A stretch of DNA of 64,000 nucleotides from Tsukamurella ocularis (GTDB taxonomy: Bacteria > Actinomycetota > Actinomycetes > Mycobacteriales > Mycobacteriaceae): assembly GCF_024807615.1 (NCBI RefSeq), contig NZ_JANUCJ010000001.1:872361-936360 (forward strand). The letters are read 5' to 3'. The notes beneath the pieces are model-generated. The model did no database searches. It was given only the letters and a program-made list of their open reading frames with translations, and was not told the origin of the DNA. Shown one piece after another: positions 39,469 to 49,981 of the stretch. The position numbers and the translations under genes are program-made. Each line of letters begins with the position of its first letter. Position 1 is the first letter of the stretch.

Positions 39469-40152
39469 ATGACCGACGACGCCCGCCCCCTCGCCCTCGT
39501 CACCGGCGCCTCCCGCGGGCTCGGCGCGCACATCGCGCGCGGGCTCGGCGGCACGCACCGGCTCCTGCTCGGCGGCCGCCCCTCCCCCGCGCTCGACGGC
39601 CTCGTCGCCGAGTTCGACGGTGCCGCAGCATTTCCGGCCGACCTCACCGATCACTCCGCAGTCCGGGAACTCGTCGCACCGATCGACCGGCTCGACGTGC
39701 TCGTGCACAACGCCGGCGTCGGCCGCATCGGGCGGATCGAGGACACCTCCGCCGCCGACTGGCGGGAGATGTTCGAGGTCAACCTTCTCGCGGTCGTCGA
39801 GCTCACCCGCGCCCTGCTGCCGGCGCTCCGCGCCGCGGGCGGTCACGTCGTGCTGATCAACTCGGGCGCCGGCAAGCGCGCCAACCCCGGCTGGTCCGCC
39901 TACGCGGCCAGCAAGTTCGGGCTGACCTCCTTCGCCGAGGCGCTCCGCGCGGAGGAGCCCGCGCTGCGCGTCACCAGTATCTTCCCGGGGCGGATCGACA
40001 CGGAGATGCAGCAGGACATCTTCGCCGCCGAGGGGCGCGAGTACGCGACCGAGGGCCTGCTCCGGCCCGAGAGCGTCGCCCGCGCCGTGGTCCAGGCGAT
40101 CGAGACTCCCGGCGACGCGCACGCCACGGAGATCGTGCTCCGGCCCCGCTGA
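39469..40152 (+). CDS. Short-chain dehydrogenase/reductase
   Basis: A 227-residue classical SDR. The cofactor loop is T-G-A-S-R-G-L-G (residues 12-19), N-A-G-V-G lies near 82, the catalytic serine in I-N-S-G-A-G, and Y-A-A-S-K (about residue 145) supplies tyrosine and lysine. The basic residue after the second glycine favours NADPH. It is a probable leaderless message. The substrate cannot be told; the downstream methyltransferase has its own promoter. Confidence 0.9.
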   Translation: MTDDARPLALVTGASRGLGAHIARGLGGTHRLLLGGRPSPALDGLVAEFDGAAAFPADLTDHSAVRELVAPIDRLDVLVHNAGVGRIGRIEDTSAADWREMFEVNLLAVVELTRALLPALRAAGGHVVLINSGAGKRANPGWSAYAASKFGLTSFAEALRAEEPALRVTSIFPGRIDTEMQQDIFAAEGREYATEGLLRPESVARAVVQAIETPGDAHATEIVLRPR

Positions 40153-40181
40153 ACCCCGTGGCCGGGGTTCGTCGATCGGCG

Positions 40182-40187
40182 TAGGGT
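40182..40187 (+). promoter_or_regulatory. -10 box (TAGGGT) of leaderless methyltransferase gene
   Basis: TANNNT hexamer seven bases before the GTG at 40195. Confidence 0.45.
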
Positions 40188-40194
40188 CGGGACC

Positions 40195-40833
40195 GTGAGC
40201 AGCGAGTCCTGGGCCGAGACGGACGACTACCTCGAGCGGACGGTGGCCGTCGACGCCGCCGCGTTCGAGCCGATCCGCGCCGCGCAGGCCGCGGGCGGCC
40301 TGCCGGACATCGCCGTCTCCGCGACGCAGGGCAAGTTCCTCTACCTGCTCGCGACCATCGCGCGTGCCGACCGCGTCCTCGAGATCGGCACCCTCGGCGG
40401 CTACAGCACCGCCTGGCTGGCGCGGGCGGTCGGGCCGTCGGGGTCGGTCGTCACCCTGGAGTTCGCGCCCGAGCACGCCGCGGTCGCGCGGGCCAGCCTC
40501 GACGAGGCCGGACTGGGCGACCGCGTCGACCTCAAGGTCGGCGCGGCGCTCGACACCCTGCCCTTCCTCGACGGTCCCTTCGGCCTCGTCTTCATCGACG
40601 CCGACAAGGCGAACAACCGCGCCTACCTGGATTGGGCTCTGCGGCTGAGCGTTCCGGGCACCGTCATCGTGCTCGACAACGTAGTGCGTCGCCTGCAGGA
40701 CGAGGGGCCGGACGCCGACGGTATCCGCGGCGCCCTCGAGCGCCTCGGCTCCGACCCGCGGCTGGACGCCACCGCGCTGCAGACCGTCGGGATCAAGGGC
40801 TGGGACGGCCTGGCGATCGCCGTCGTGCGCTGA
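40195..40833 (+). CDS. Class I O-methyltransferase (caffeoyl-CoA type)
   Basis: A 212-residue SAM-dependent methyltransferase of the O-methyltransferase-3 family. The SAM loop E-I-G-T-L-G-G-Y-S-T (residues 63-72), the acidic ribose-binding E in L-E-F-A-P-E, and the metal-binding F-I-D-A-D-K-A-N-N are all present, matching Mg-dependent catechol methyltransferases. Length is normal. Its stop codon lies inside a hairpin shared with the convergent gene. Confidence 0.9.
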   Translation: MSSESWAETDDYLERTVAVDAAAFEPIRAAQAAGGLPDIAVSATQGKFLYLLATIARADRVLEIGTLGGYSTAWLARAVGPSGSVVTLEFAPEHAAVARASLDEAGLGDRVDLKVGAALDTLPFLDGPFGLVFIDADKANNRAYLDWALRLSVPGTVIVLDNVVRRLQDEGPDADGIRGALERLGSDPRLDATALQTVGIKGWDGLAIAVVR

Positions 40834-40855
40834 TCCGGCGCCGTCCGCCGATCAG
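40830..40855. terminator. Bidirectional hairpin containing both stop codons
   Basis: CTGATCCGGCG pairs with CGCCGATCAG (one bulge) around CCGTC. The TGA of the methyltransferase lies in the left arm and the TGA of the convergent winged-helix gene in the right arm. Confidence 0.6.
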
Positions 40856-42033
40856 AACCGGTACGCGGGGAGGGTGATCGGGGACTTGTAGAGCGAGTTC
40901 ACCCGCTCCCCGGCCAGCCAGTCCTGCAGCCGAGCGGCCTCCGCGTCGAGGGCCTTCCGCGCCGCACGGGGCGTGCCAGGGGCGAGGACCAGCCCGACGG
41001 CGCCCTCGTCGTCCTGGACGTAGGCCCCGACGACGCGGCCGTCCCACCACGCCGTTGTGCCCGCGTTGCCGGCGCTGTCGTAGATCGCAGCGGCGAACCC
41101 GGGATCGAGGTAGAAGGCGCGCTCCTTCCAGCCCATCGGCGTGGGATCGAGCGCGGGCAGGAGCGCGGCCCACGGCTCCATCGGCGCCACGGGATCCACG
41201 TCCTCCGGCAGCACCCAGCCGGTGCCATCGCGCTCCAATCGCACGTGGACCGCACCGATCTCGGCGAGCGCGGCGCGGATCGCCGTCTTGGTGGCGCCGA
41301 ACCACCACACCACGTCCGTCTCCGTGACCGGGCCGAAGGCGCGCAGGTACTCCCGCACCAGAACCGCATACGCCTCCGCCGGATCGGTGCGCTCGGCCGG
41401 CCCGCCGAGCCACTCGTCGGCGCGGGACCACTGGTTCCGGTTCACCCGCCAGTGGCTCTCGTTGTGCCCACGCACCAGCTCTCCCGCCGCGCCGAGCCAG
41501 GTGAGAACCCTGGGCGCCAAGTGCATCTCGCCGCCGTACTTCTTGCCTTCCGACATCATCACCTTGCCGTCGAGCTCGGGCACCTGCTCGCGAAGCCGCA
41601 CGGCGCTGAGCTCGCTGCCGCGGAGAGCGTCGAGGACCGCGGCGCGCGCCTGTGCGAGCCAGGCCTCGCCGTCGTCGGCGATACCGCCGCGGACCGCGTC
41701 CTTAGCGATCTTCGCGTGCTCCTGGGCCGCGACGCGGTCCGACGGGCCGCTGAGCGCCGGGCCGTACAGCTCGCGCGGGAAAACGAACATGGTGCGGCGC
41801 ATGGCGAGCTGCTTGACGAGCGAGCGTTCCGCCCAGAGTTCGCGCTCGTACTCGTCACGGGCGAAGTCGTGCATCCGCGCGTGCACCGACAGGTACGGCG
41901 TCGCCGGCTCCGTGGCGTGCAGGACGCCGACGGCGCGCACCGCATCCAGCACTGAATCGGTGCGATGCTGCGGCGCGAGGGCGTGGCGGCGGGCCATGCG
42001 AGCGCGGCGCTCCGCATCGTCGATCAGGCGCAT
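40852..42033 (-). CDS. Winged-helix DNA-binding protein (PF06224, AlkZ/YcaQ-like)
   Basis: A 393-residue protein of the HTH_42 (PF06224) superfamily, which contains the DNA glycosylases AlkZ and YcaQ that repair interstrand cross-links and bulky adducts. Visible family parts are H-A-T-E-P-A-T-P-Y-L-S near residue 40, R-R-T-M-F-V-F-P, D-V-V-W-W-F-G-A-T-K, and the carboxyl block W-W-D-G-R-V-V-G near 335. I cannot point with certainty to the catalytic Q-x-Q motif, so repair activity is only probable. The start at 42033 has AAAGGAG upstream. Confidence 0.78.
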   Translation of the reverse strand: MRLIDDAERRARMARRHALAPQHRTDSVLDAVRAVGVLHATEPATPYLSVHARMHDFARDEYERELWAERSLVKQLAMRRTMFVFPRELYGPALSGPSDRVAAQEHAKIAKDAVRGGIADDGEAWLAQARAAVLDALRGSELSAVRLREQVPELDGKVMMSEGKKYGGEMHLAPRVLTWLGAAGELVRGHNESHWRVNRNQWSRADEWLGGPAERTDPAEAYAVLVREYLRAFGPVTETDVVWWFGATKTAIRAALAEIGAVHVRLERDGTGWVLPEDVDPVAPMEPWAALLPALDPTPMGWKERAFYLDPGFAAAIYDSAGNAGTTAWWDGRVVGAYVQDDEGAVGLVLAPGTPRAARKALDAEAARLQDWLAGERVNSLYKSPITLPAYRF

Positions 42034-42157
42034 CCGGCGCTCCTTTCATCCCAGGACTCCAGGCTAAGGCATCGTCGTCTCGTAGGAAACATGTTCGGCT
42101 CTATTGCTCTCTCTCGCACACGCTCGTAGGATTGCAGTAACGAAAGGGGGGCGGCTC

Positions 42158-44578
42158 ATGACCGATTCCGCCACTGCGGCTGAGTATCTCGGTGCGCTCA
42201 CCTCCTTCGAACAGGCCGCCGACCGCTTGGCCGCGATGAACCCCGTCATGCTGTCCTCGCAGGAGGTCCTCGGGAGCCTCCGGCGCCTCGAGCGCGCCGC
42301 GCGCACAGTCCCCAGCAGCCAGCACTGGCTCACCGAGGTGGCCATCGAGCAGGACCTGCCGGCCCAGCTCGGCTACACGGGCGCCAAGGAGCTCCTGGTC
42401 GATCAGCTGTGCCTGGCGGGCGTCGAGGCGCGGGACCGGATCCGCGGCGCCCGTTCGCGCGCGCCGCGGCAGGAACGCGGGCACGCTCCCGAGCCGCGCC
42501 TGCCCCTCGTCGCCGCCGCCCAGCGCGCGGGCACGCTGTCCGAACGGCACGCCCTGGCGATCGAGAAGGCCTTCGACACCTGCTCCCCCAAGCTCTCCCA
42601 TCCCGACCTGCACGATCTTGAGGACATGCTGGTCACCGCCGCCGTCGGCGGGTGTACGCCGGAGGACGTCGTACTCCTCGGCCGGCGTGCGTACGAGCTC
42701 CTCGACCCCGACGGTGCCGAACCCTCCGCGGAGGACGTCGCCCGCAAGCGCGAGTTGACCGTCGGCAAGCAAGGCGACGACCTCATGTCCGCGCTCGGCG
42801 GGGTGCTCTCACCGGAGGCCCGCGCGCTGATGGACACGATGCTGGAGAAGCTCGCCCGGCCCGGCGTGAACAACCCGGCGGACGCGGCGCACCCCGTCGA
42901 CATCGACGATGCAGAGGCCGTCGCCGAAGCGGCGAAGCAGGATCGACGAAGCGCCGTGCAACGCAACCACGACGCGTTCGTCGCGGCACTCCGGATCGTG
43001 ATCGGCTCGGGTGCGCTCGGGCAGCACCGCGGGATGCCGTGCGTCCCGATCATCACCCTGGGGATCGATCAGCTCGAGTCCGAGACCGGCATCGCCACCA
43101 CCGCCACCGGTGGTCGACTACCCGTCGAGGACGCGCTTCGGATGATGGGCGCCAACCCCAAGTACGTTCTGCTGCTGGATGTCGCGTCGCGCCCGCTGTA
43201 CCTCGGCCGCGAGAAGCGCCTGGCGTCCGCGGACCAGCGCATCGCCCTCTACGGGTCCGAGCAGGGCTGCAGCGCGCCCCGGTGCGATGCGCCGGCCACC
43301 CGCTGCCAGGTGCACCACAAGACGGAGTGGCGCGACGGGGGCGCCACCGACATCACGGTGCTGACCCTGGCCTGCGATGCCCACCATGGCAAGGTGGTCC
43401 CCAGTGACGACGAGGTGCGCCGCGGATTCGAGACCGTCACGCTGCCCGAGGGCGACGAGTACGCCGGCCGCACCGGGTGGCGCCGCACCGGCGATCCCAC
43501 CGGCGAGTACCGCGTGAACCACTCGCACCACGCGGAGGAGCTCTACCGGCTGGCGCAGGAGCACCACCGCCAACGGCACCAGCAGTACGCCGACGAGTGG
43601 CGCGCGCAGGACGAACGCGCCCTCTACGGCGACTTCGTGGGCACCTTCCACGACGACATCGCCGCGATGCTGGACGGGCCGCACGGCCCGCCGCTGCTGG
43701 AGGACCTGCTCTCCGACCACGACGCCGACAACCATTGGCGCGAGGATCTGCCGTGGCAGCTCGCTGTCGTGGCATGCCCCGAGGTGGCATTCGGCGACTG
43801 CTCAGGCGCGCCGGCGGAGCGCACGGCGGGTCAGCACATCGGGGCCGTCGGCTCCGTGCACGGGGCACGTCCGCACGGGGCGGGCTCAGCGCGTACCGGG
43901 GGCTCCCAGGTTCCGGGTGAATCGACCCAGGCCCGGCCCGGTCAACTCGTCCAGGACGACGGTGCGGCCGCCCATCGCGAGCAGCAGCACCTCGGCCGTG
44001 CCGCGGACCTCGGGCCCGCGGCCGAAAGACCAGTCGAGGTCGTCGGCGACGAGGCGCACTCCCCTGCCCCGGACCGCGCCCCGCACCGGCGGCGCCCAGA
44101 GTGCGAAGTTCAGCGCCGGCCGGATGCGCTCCCCGGGGATCGTCCGCGGCAGGTTCAGCGGTCGGCGGACGTCCTGCTGGTGGATCATGCCGTCCAGCAA
44201 GGAGATACGGCACCCGAAGCCGGAGGTCAGTCCCGTGGGCCGCTGGTGTACGCGGAGGGCGGACACGACGTCGCCGGTGGTGAGCCCGGCGAGCTCCGCG
44301 AGGCGTGCATCGTTCGAGGAACTGCCAGGATGCGCGCGGCCGGTGACCATTCGCTGCAGCGTCTCCCGCCCAGCGAGCAGGTCGTAGCTGATGTGGTGCA
44401 ACACCACGTCCCGGACGCTCCACCCCTGACACAGGCTGGGCGCACTCCACTGCGCTTCCGTGAAGCCCTCCACGAGTTCGAGCAGACTGCGCCGCTCCTC
44501 GGTCGCGAGGTGCCCAACGGATCCGATCACGGGTTCAGTCCTCCTCCGGGTGCCACAGGTCGTCGTCCCGATCCTTGA
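42158..44578 (+). CDS. DUF222/HNH endonuclease with run-on 3' extension
   Basis: The first 540 residues form a DUF222 domain (about 1-330) followed by an HNH nuclease domain (about 371-405: paired cysteines, C-Q-V-H-H-K-T-E-W, D-I-T-V-L-T-L-A-C-D-A-H-H). This is the 13E12-repeat family common in mycolata. ATG 42158 follows aaagggggg. After about 43,770 the frame stays open for some 270 codons, running antisense over the convergent gene at 43886-44530 and into the next, with composition unlike protein. The real stop has probably been lost or shifted, so the natural end is likely near 43,800. Function of the family in cells is unclear. Confidence 0.75.
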   Translation: MTDSATAAEYLGALTSFEQAADRLAAMNPVMLSSQEVLGSLRRLERAARTVPSSQHWLTEVAIEQDLPAQLGYTGAKELLVDQLCLAGVEARDRIRGARSRAPRQERGHAPEPRLPLVAAAQRAGTLSERHALAIEKAFDTCSPKLSHPDLHDLEDMLVTAAVGGCTPEDVVLLGRRAYELLDPDGAEPSAEDVARKRELTVGKQGDDLMSALGGVLSPEARALMDTMLEKLARPGVNNPADAAHPVDIDDAEAVAEAAKQDRRSAVQRNHDAFVAALRIVIGSGALGQHRGMPCVPIITLGIDQLESETGIATTATGGRLPVEDALRMMGANPKYVLLLDVASRPLYLGREKRLASADQRIALYGSEQGCSAPRCDAPATRCQVHHKTEWRDGGATDITVLTLACDAHHGKVVPSDDEVRRGFETVTLPEGDEYAGRTGWRRTGDPTGEYRVNHSHHAEELYRLAQEHHRQRHQQYADEWRAQDERALYGDFVGTFHDDIAAMLDGPHGPPLLEDLLSDHDADNHWREDLPWQLAVVACPEVAFGDCSGAPAERTAGQHIGAVGSVHGARPHGAGSARTGGSQVPGESTQARPGQLVQDDGAAAHREQQHLGRAADLGPAAERPVEVVGDEAHSPAPDRAPHRRRPECEVQRRPDALPGDRPRQVQRSADVLLVDHAVQQGDTAPEAGGQSRGPLVYAEGGHDVAGGEPGELREACIVRGTARMRAAGDHSLQRLPPSEQVVADVVQHHVPDAPPLTQAGRTPLRFREALHEFEQTAPLLGREVPNGSDHGFSPPPGATGRRPDP
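43886..44530 (-). CDS. Maleylpyruvate isomerase/DinB-like family protein
   Basis: A 214-residue protein resembling the actinobacterial TIGR03083 (mycothiol-dependent maleylpyruvate isomerase/DinB-like) family. An amino-terminal four-helix-bundle region holds the typical W-S-A-P-S-L-C-Q-G-W-S-V-R-D-V-V-L-H-H signature near residue 28. One histidine of the metal site is seen in V-L-H-H and another in M-I-H-Q-Q-D near 115. Its GTG start is four bases after the stop of the preceding gene, so it is the third gene of the leuS-led operon. Mycothiol-linked chemistry is likely but the substrate is unknown. Confidence 0.75.
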   Translation of the reverse strand: MIGSVGHLATEERRSLLELVEGFTEAQWSAPSLCQGWSVRDVVLHHISYDLLAGRETLQRMVTGRAHPGSSSNDARLAELAGLTTGDVVSALRVHQRPTGLTSGFGCRISLLDGMIHQQDVRRPLNLPRTIPGERIRPALNFALWAPPVRGAVRGRGVRLVADDLDWSFGRGPEVRGTAEVLLLAMGGRTVVLDELTGPGLGRFTRNLGAPGTR

Positions 44579-45563
44579 CGAAGATCCGGCCGCGAGGTTC
44601 CACTTCGACGACGTCCGTGAGCCAGAAGGTGTCGCCCGGCGCCCACCCCGCGATCACCGAGTGCACTCCCGGTTCCACCTCGATCGCGGTACCGCTCGCC
44701 GCGAGGTACGCGCCGACCTGCAGGTGCACCGCGTCGTACTCCTCTGCCACGGATCGCCAATCGGGCATCACCCACCGGGTGTCCGCGAGTCCAGTAGTGG
44801 TGAGCCAGTCTCGCGATCGGTCGTTCGTGACATCGAGTGGGTGATGTCGACACAGCTCCGCCCACGACTCGCCGGAGTCGATCTCCAGGACTCGTGGTCT
44901 TGAGGACGTCACGGAATGCACGGATGCCCGTTGCTGCCCGAACCCGTCTTCGACGAGAAACAGGCCACTCGGCTCCCCTCCGGGTACCGGGCAGGTCCTG
45001 ACCAGACCGAACGGTGGCGCCGACCACCACCCGCTCATGTATCCGGGAGGTTCCCTAAGGTCACGTGACCTGAAAGCCTCCGCGAGGATCTCCGCGGCCG
45101 GAGAGTCGAGAGCTGCCACCTCGTCGAACGGCAGATAGCGCACCCGGTGCTGGTCAGCAGAGAACGGTGCCGTCCACCAACCGACTTCGGGCAACGCCTC
45201 GATTCCCTGCGCGATCCTTTGCAGCGGCGACGCGAGTTGCGGCATCGACCCCACGAGCTCCTCGTCCCGCGGATCCTGCCAGTACACGGCATTGCCGACA
45301 GTGTGTTCCAGGGCGCCACGAACCGCGGCGGCATCAAGAACCTCCGGCTCGGTCAGTGCGAGCTGGAGCGACTGAACGGACCGATACTGGGAATCCGTCA
45401 GCAATCGATCCTCTGCAGCCCGATACCACGGCACGGAGCCACCCATATCCGGCTCGAGCTCGAGATCCCATAGGCTGCGCCATGCTGCGGAGGGCAGACC
45501 GGCGAAGACGCACAACGCCCGCCCGCGGGGGCCGGCCATGAGCTGCTCGGCGAGAGGACTCAT
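44535..45563 (-). CDS. Uncharacterised protein, leuS operon
   Basis: A 342-residue soluble protein without signal peptide or helix anchors, rich in tryptophan. The carboxyl half has a clear pattern: L-C-R-H-H-P-L-D-V-T, then S-R-D-W-L-T-T-T-G, W-V-M-P-D-W, Y-D-A-V-H-L-Q-V-G-A-Y-L and G-W-A-P-G-D-T-F-W-L. I recall similar blocks in hypothetical actinobacterial proteins but no known function. GGGGA lies before the ATG at 45563. It starts 16 bases after leuS ends and is tightly linked to the DinB-like gene. Confidence 0.75.
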   Translation of the reverse strand: MSPLAEQLMAGPRGRALCVFAGLPSAAWRSLWDLELEPDMGGSVPWYRAAEDRLLTDSQYRSVQSLQLALTEPEVLDAAAVRGALEHTVGNAVYWQDPRDEELVGSMPQLASPLQRIAQGIEALPEVGWWTAPFSADQHRVRYLPFDEVAALDSPAAEILAEAFRSRDLREPPGYMSGWWSAPPFGLVRTCPVPGGEPSGLFLVEDGFGQQRASVHSVTSSRPRVLEIDSGESWAELCRHHPLDVTNDRSRDWLTTTGLADTRWVMPDWRSVAEEYDAVHLQVGAYLAASGTAIEVEPGVHSVIAGWAPGDTFWLTDVVEVEPRGRIFVKDRDDDLWHPEED

Positions 45564-45578
45564 GACCGGACTCCCCTG

Positions 45579-48431
<2,853 letters not shown>

Positions 48432-48437
48432 CCCACC

Positions 48438-48443
48438 AGCTTA
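48438..48443 (-). promoter_or_regulatory. -10 box (TAAGCT) of leaderless leuS
   Basis: TANNNT hexamer six bases before the GTG at 48431 on the minus strand. Confidence 0.5.
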
Positions 48444-48496
48444 GTGACGGTCCTGGTCGGCCCCGCAAACACCTGCTTGAGCGCGATTTGCACGGG

Positions 48497-48511
48497 TCTC
48501 TAAACTAGAGA
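48497..48511. promoter_or_regulatory. Perfect 6-3-6 inverted repeat overlapping the SdpI-gene promoter
   Basis: TCTCTA-AAC-TAGAGA covers the -10 box TAAACT (48501-48506, seven bases before the GTG) and the probable transcription start of the gene at 48514. A repressor bound here would block transcription. It is also within 70 bp of the divergent leuS start. Confidence 0.5.
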
Positions 48512-48513
48512 TC

Positions 48514-48984
48514 GTGTTCGTGCTGGTTGTGATCCTCGCCCTGGCCGCCGTGGCGGCCGTTGTCGTGGGCGGCGCCGGGCTCGTCGGCCGCCTGCCGGAG
48601 AACGGTGCCGTGGGGGTCCGCACGGAGCAGACCCTCTCCGATCCGCTGCTCTGGCGCACCGCGAACCGCGTCGCGGGCCCCGGTCTGGTCGCGGCGGGCG
48701 TCATCTTCGGCGGCGGCGCGCTCACCGGCCTCGCGATGGACGTCCCGTGGTCCTACGTCTCCGTCGGCGTCGCCGTGGTCGCGGGCCTGTTCCTCGCCGG
48801 CTTCGGCGCGCTCCAGGGCGCCCGTGCGGCCTCGATCCAGGCCCACCTGCAGATGCCCGAGGCCACCTGCTGCAGCGCCGACGAGGCACCGTCGGACGAC
48901 CCGGCGGACGACTGCGGCGTGACCGGCGGCTGCGGTGCGTGTGCCCTCAAGGGCATGTGCGACCACGAGGCGCGCCCGGCGTAG
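48514..48984 (+). CDS. SdpI-like membrane protein with cysteine-rich tail
   Basis: A 156-residue protein. Residues 1-110 hold three membrane helices and the SdpI-family signature G-V-R-T-E-Q-T-L-S-D-P-L-L-W-R-T-A-N (34-51). SdpI proteins are immunity or sensor proteins in Bacillus, but actinobacterial ones are uncharacterised. The tail carries six cysteines (119, 120, 134, 140, 143, 149) and none occur before it, suggesting a metal- or redox-sensing cytosolic appendage. The GTG start is leaderless by its TAAACT box. Three bases separate it from the BASS transporter gene. Confidence 0.78.
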   Translation: MFVLVVILALAAVAAVVVGGAGLVGRLPENGAVGVRTEQTLSDPLLWRTANRVAGPGLVAAGVIFGGGALTGLAMDVPWSYVSVGVAVVAGLFLAGFGALQGARAASIQAHLQMPEATCCSADEAPSDDPADDCGVTGGCGACALKGMCDHEARPA

Positions 48985-48987
48985 ACG

Positions 48988-49977
48988 ATGCGCAAGCTCC
49001 TCGGCAAGCTCTCGATCGACGGCTTCATCCTGGCGATCTTCGCCGCAGTCGCCCTCGCGGCCCTGTTCCCGGCGGAGGGGCGCGCGGTCCCCGTGGTCGA
49101 CGGTGCCGTCACCGTCGCGATCGCGGTCCTGTTCTTCCTGTACGGGGCGCGGATCCACCCGATGGAGGCGCTGGCCGGCCTGAAGCACTGGCGCCTGCAC
49201 GTGGTGATCCTGGGCTTCACCTTCGTGGTCTTCCCGATCATCGGCGTGCTGCTGCGCTTCGCGCCGGAAGTCCTGCTGCGGCCCGAGCTGTACGCCGGCG
49301 TGCTGTTCCTGACGCTGCTGCCGTCCACCGTGCAGTCGTCGATCGCCTTCACCTCGATCGCGGGCGGCAACGTACCTGGCGCGATCGTCAGCGCCTCGGT
49401 GTCCAACCTGCTCGGCGTCTTCATCACCCCGCTGCTGGTGCTCGCGCTGATGGCGACCACCGGCGAGGTGCAGTTCCACAGCAGCTCGATCATCGACCTG
49501 TGCCTGCAGCTCCTACTGCCCTTCCTGCTCGGCCAACTGCTGCGGCCGTGGGTGGGCGGGTTCGTGAAGAAGTACGCCGCGGCGCTCAAGTACGTAGACC
49601 GCGGCTCGATCGTGCTGGTGGTCTACTCCGCCTTCTCCGCGGGCATGCGCGAGCACATCTGGAGCCAGGTCTCCTGGGTGGGCGTCGTGCAGCTGATCGT
49701 GCTGTCCGCCGTGCTCGTGGTGGTGATGCTGTGGCTCACCCGGAGCACCGCCGAGAAGCTCGGTTTCGACCGCGCCGACATGATCGCCATCCAGTTCTGC
49801 GGAACGAAGAAGTCGATGGCCACCGGCCTGCCGATGGCTGCCGTCCTGTTCGCCGGGCAGCCCGTCGGCCTGCTGGTGCTGCCGCTGATGATCTTCCATC
49901 AGTTGCAGCTCATGATGTGCGCGTGGCTGGCCGCGCGGTACGGGCGCGAGCTCGAGCGGGAGACCGTCCCGGCCTGA
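48988..49977 (+). CDS. Bile acid:sodium symporter (BASS) family transporter
   Basis: A 329-residue membrane protein with nine or ten helices. P-S-T-V-Q-S-S-I-A-F-T-S-I-A-G-G-N near residue 112 and F-C-G-T-K-K-S-M-A-T-G-L-P near 270 are the crossed-helix motifs of the SBF-like/YfeH branch of BASS transporters. Members move organic anions with sodium or protons. It is co-transcribed with the SdpI-like gene. Its 3' end lies five bases from the convergent binding-protein gene. The substrate is unknown. Confidence 0.87.
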   Translation: MRKLLGKLSIDGFILAIFAAVALAALFPAEGRAVPVVDGAVTVAIAVLFFLYGARIHPMEALAGLKHWRLHVVILGFTFVVFPIIGVLLRFAPEVLLRPELYAGVLFLTLLPSTVQSSIAFTSIAGGNVPGAIVSASVSNLLGVFITPLLVLALMATTGEVQFHSSSIIDLCLQLLLPFLLGQLLRPWVGGFVKKYAAALKYVDRGSIVLVVYSAFSAGMREHIWSQVSWVGVVQLIVLSAVLVVVMLWLTRSTAEKLGFDRADMIAIQFCGTKKSMATGLPMAAVLFAGQPVGLLVLPLMIFHQLQLMMCAWLAARYGRELERETVPA

Positions 49978-49981
49978 GCCG

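Noticed and set aside
48432-48513. T-box or leucine attenuator leader for leuS
   Set aside because: The gap to the divergent gene is only 82 bp and the TAAGCT box implies a leaderless message, leaving no room for a leader RNA.
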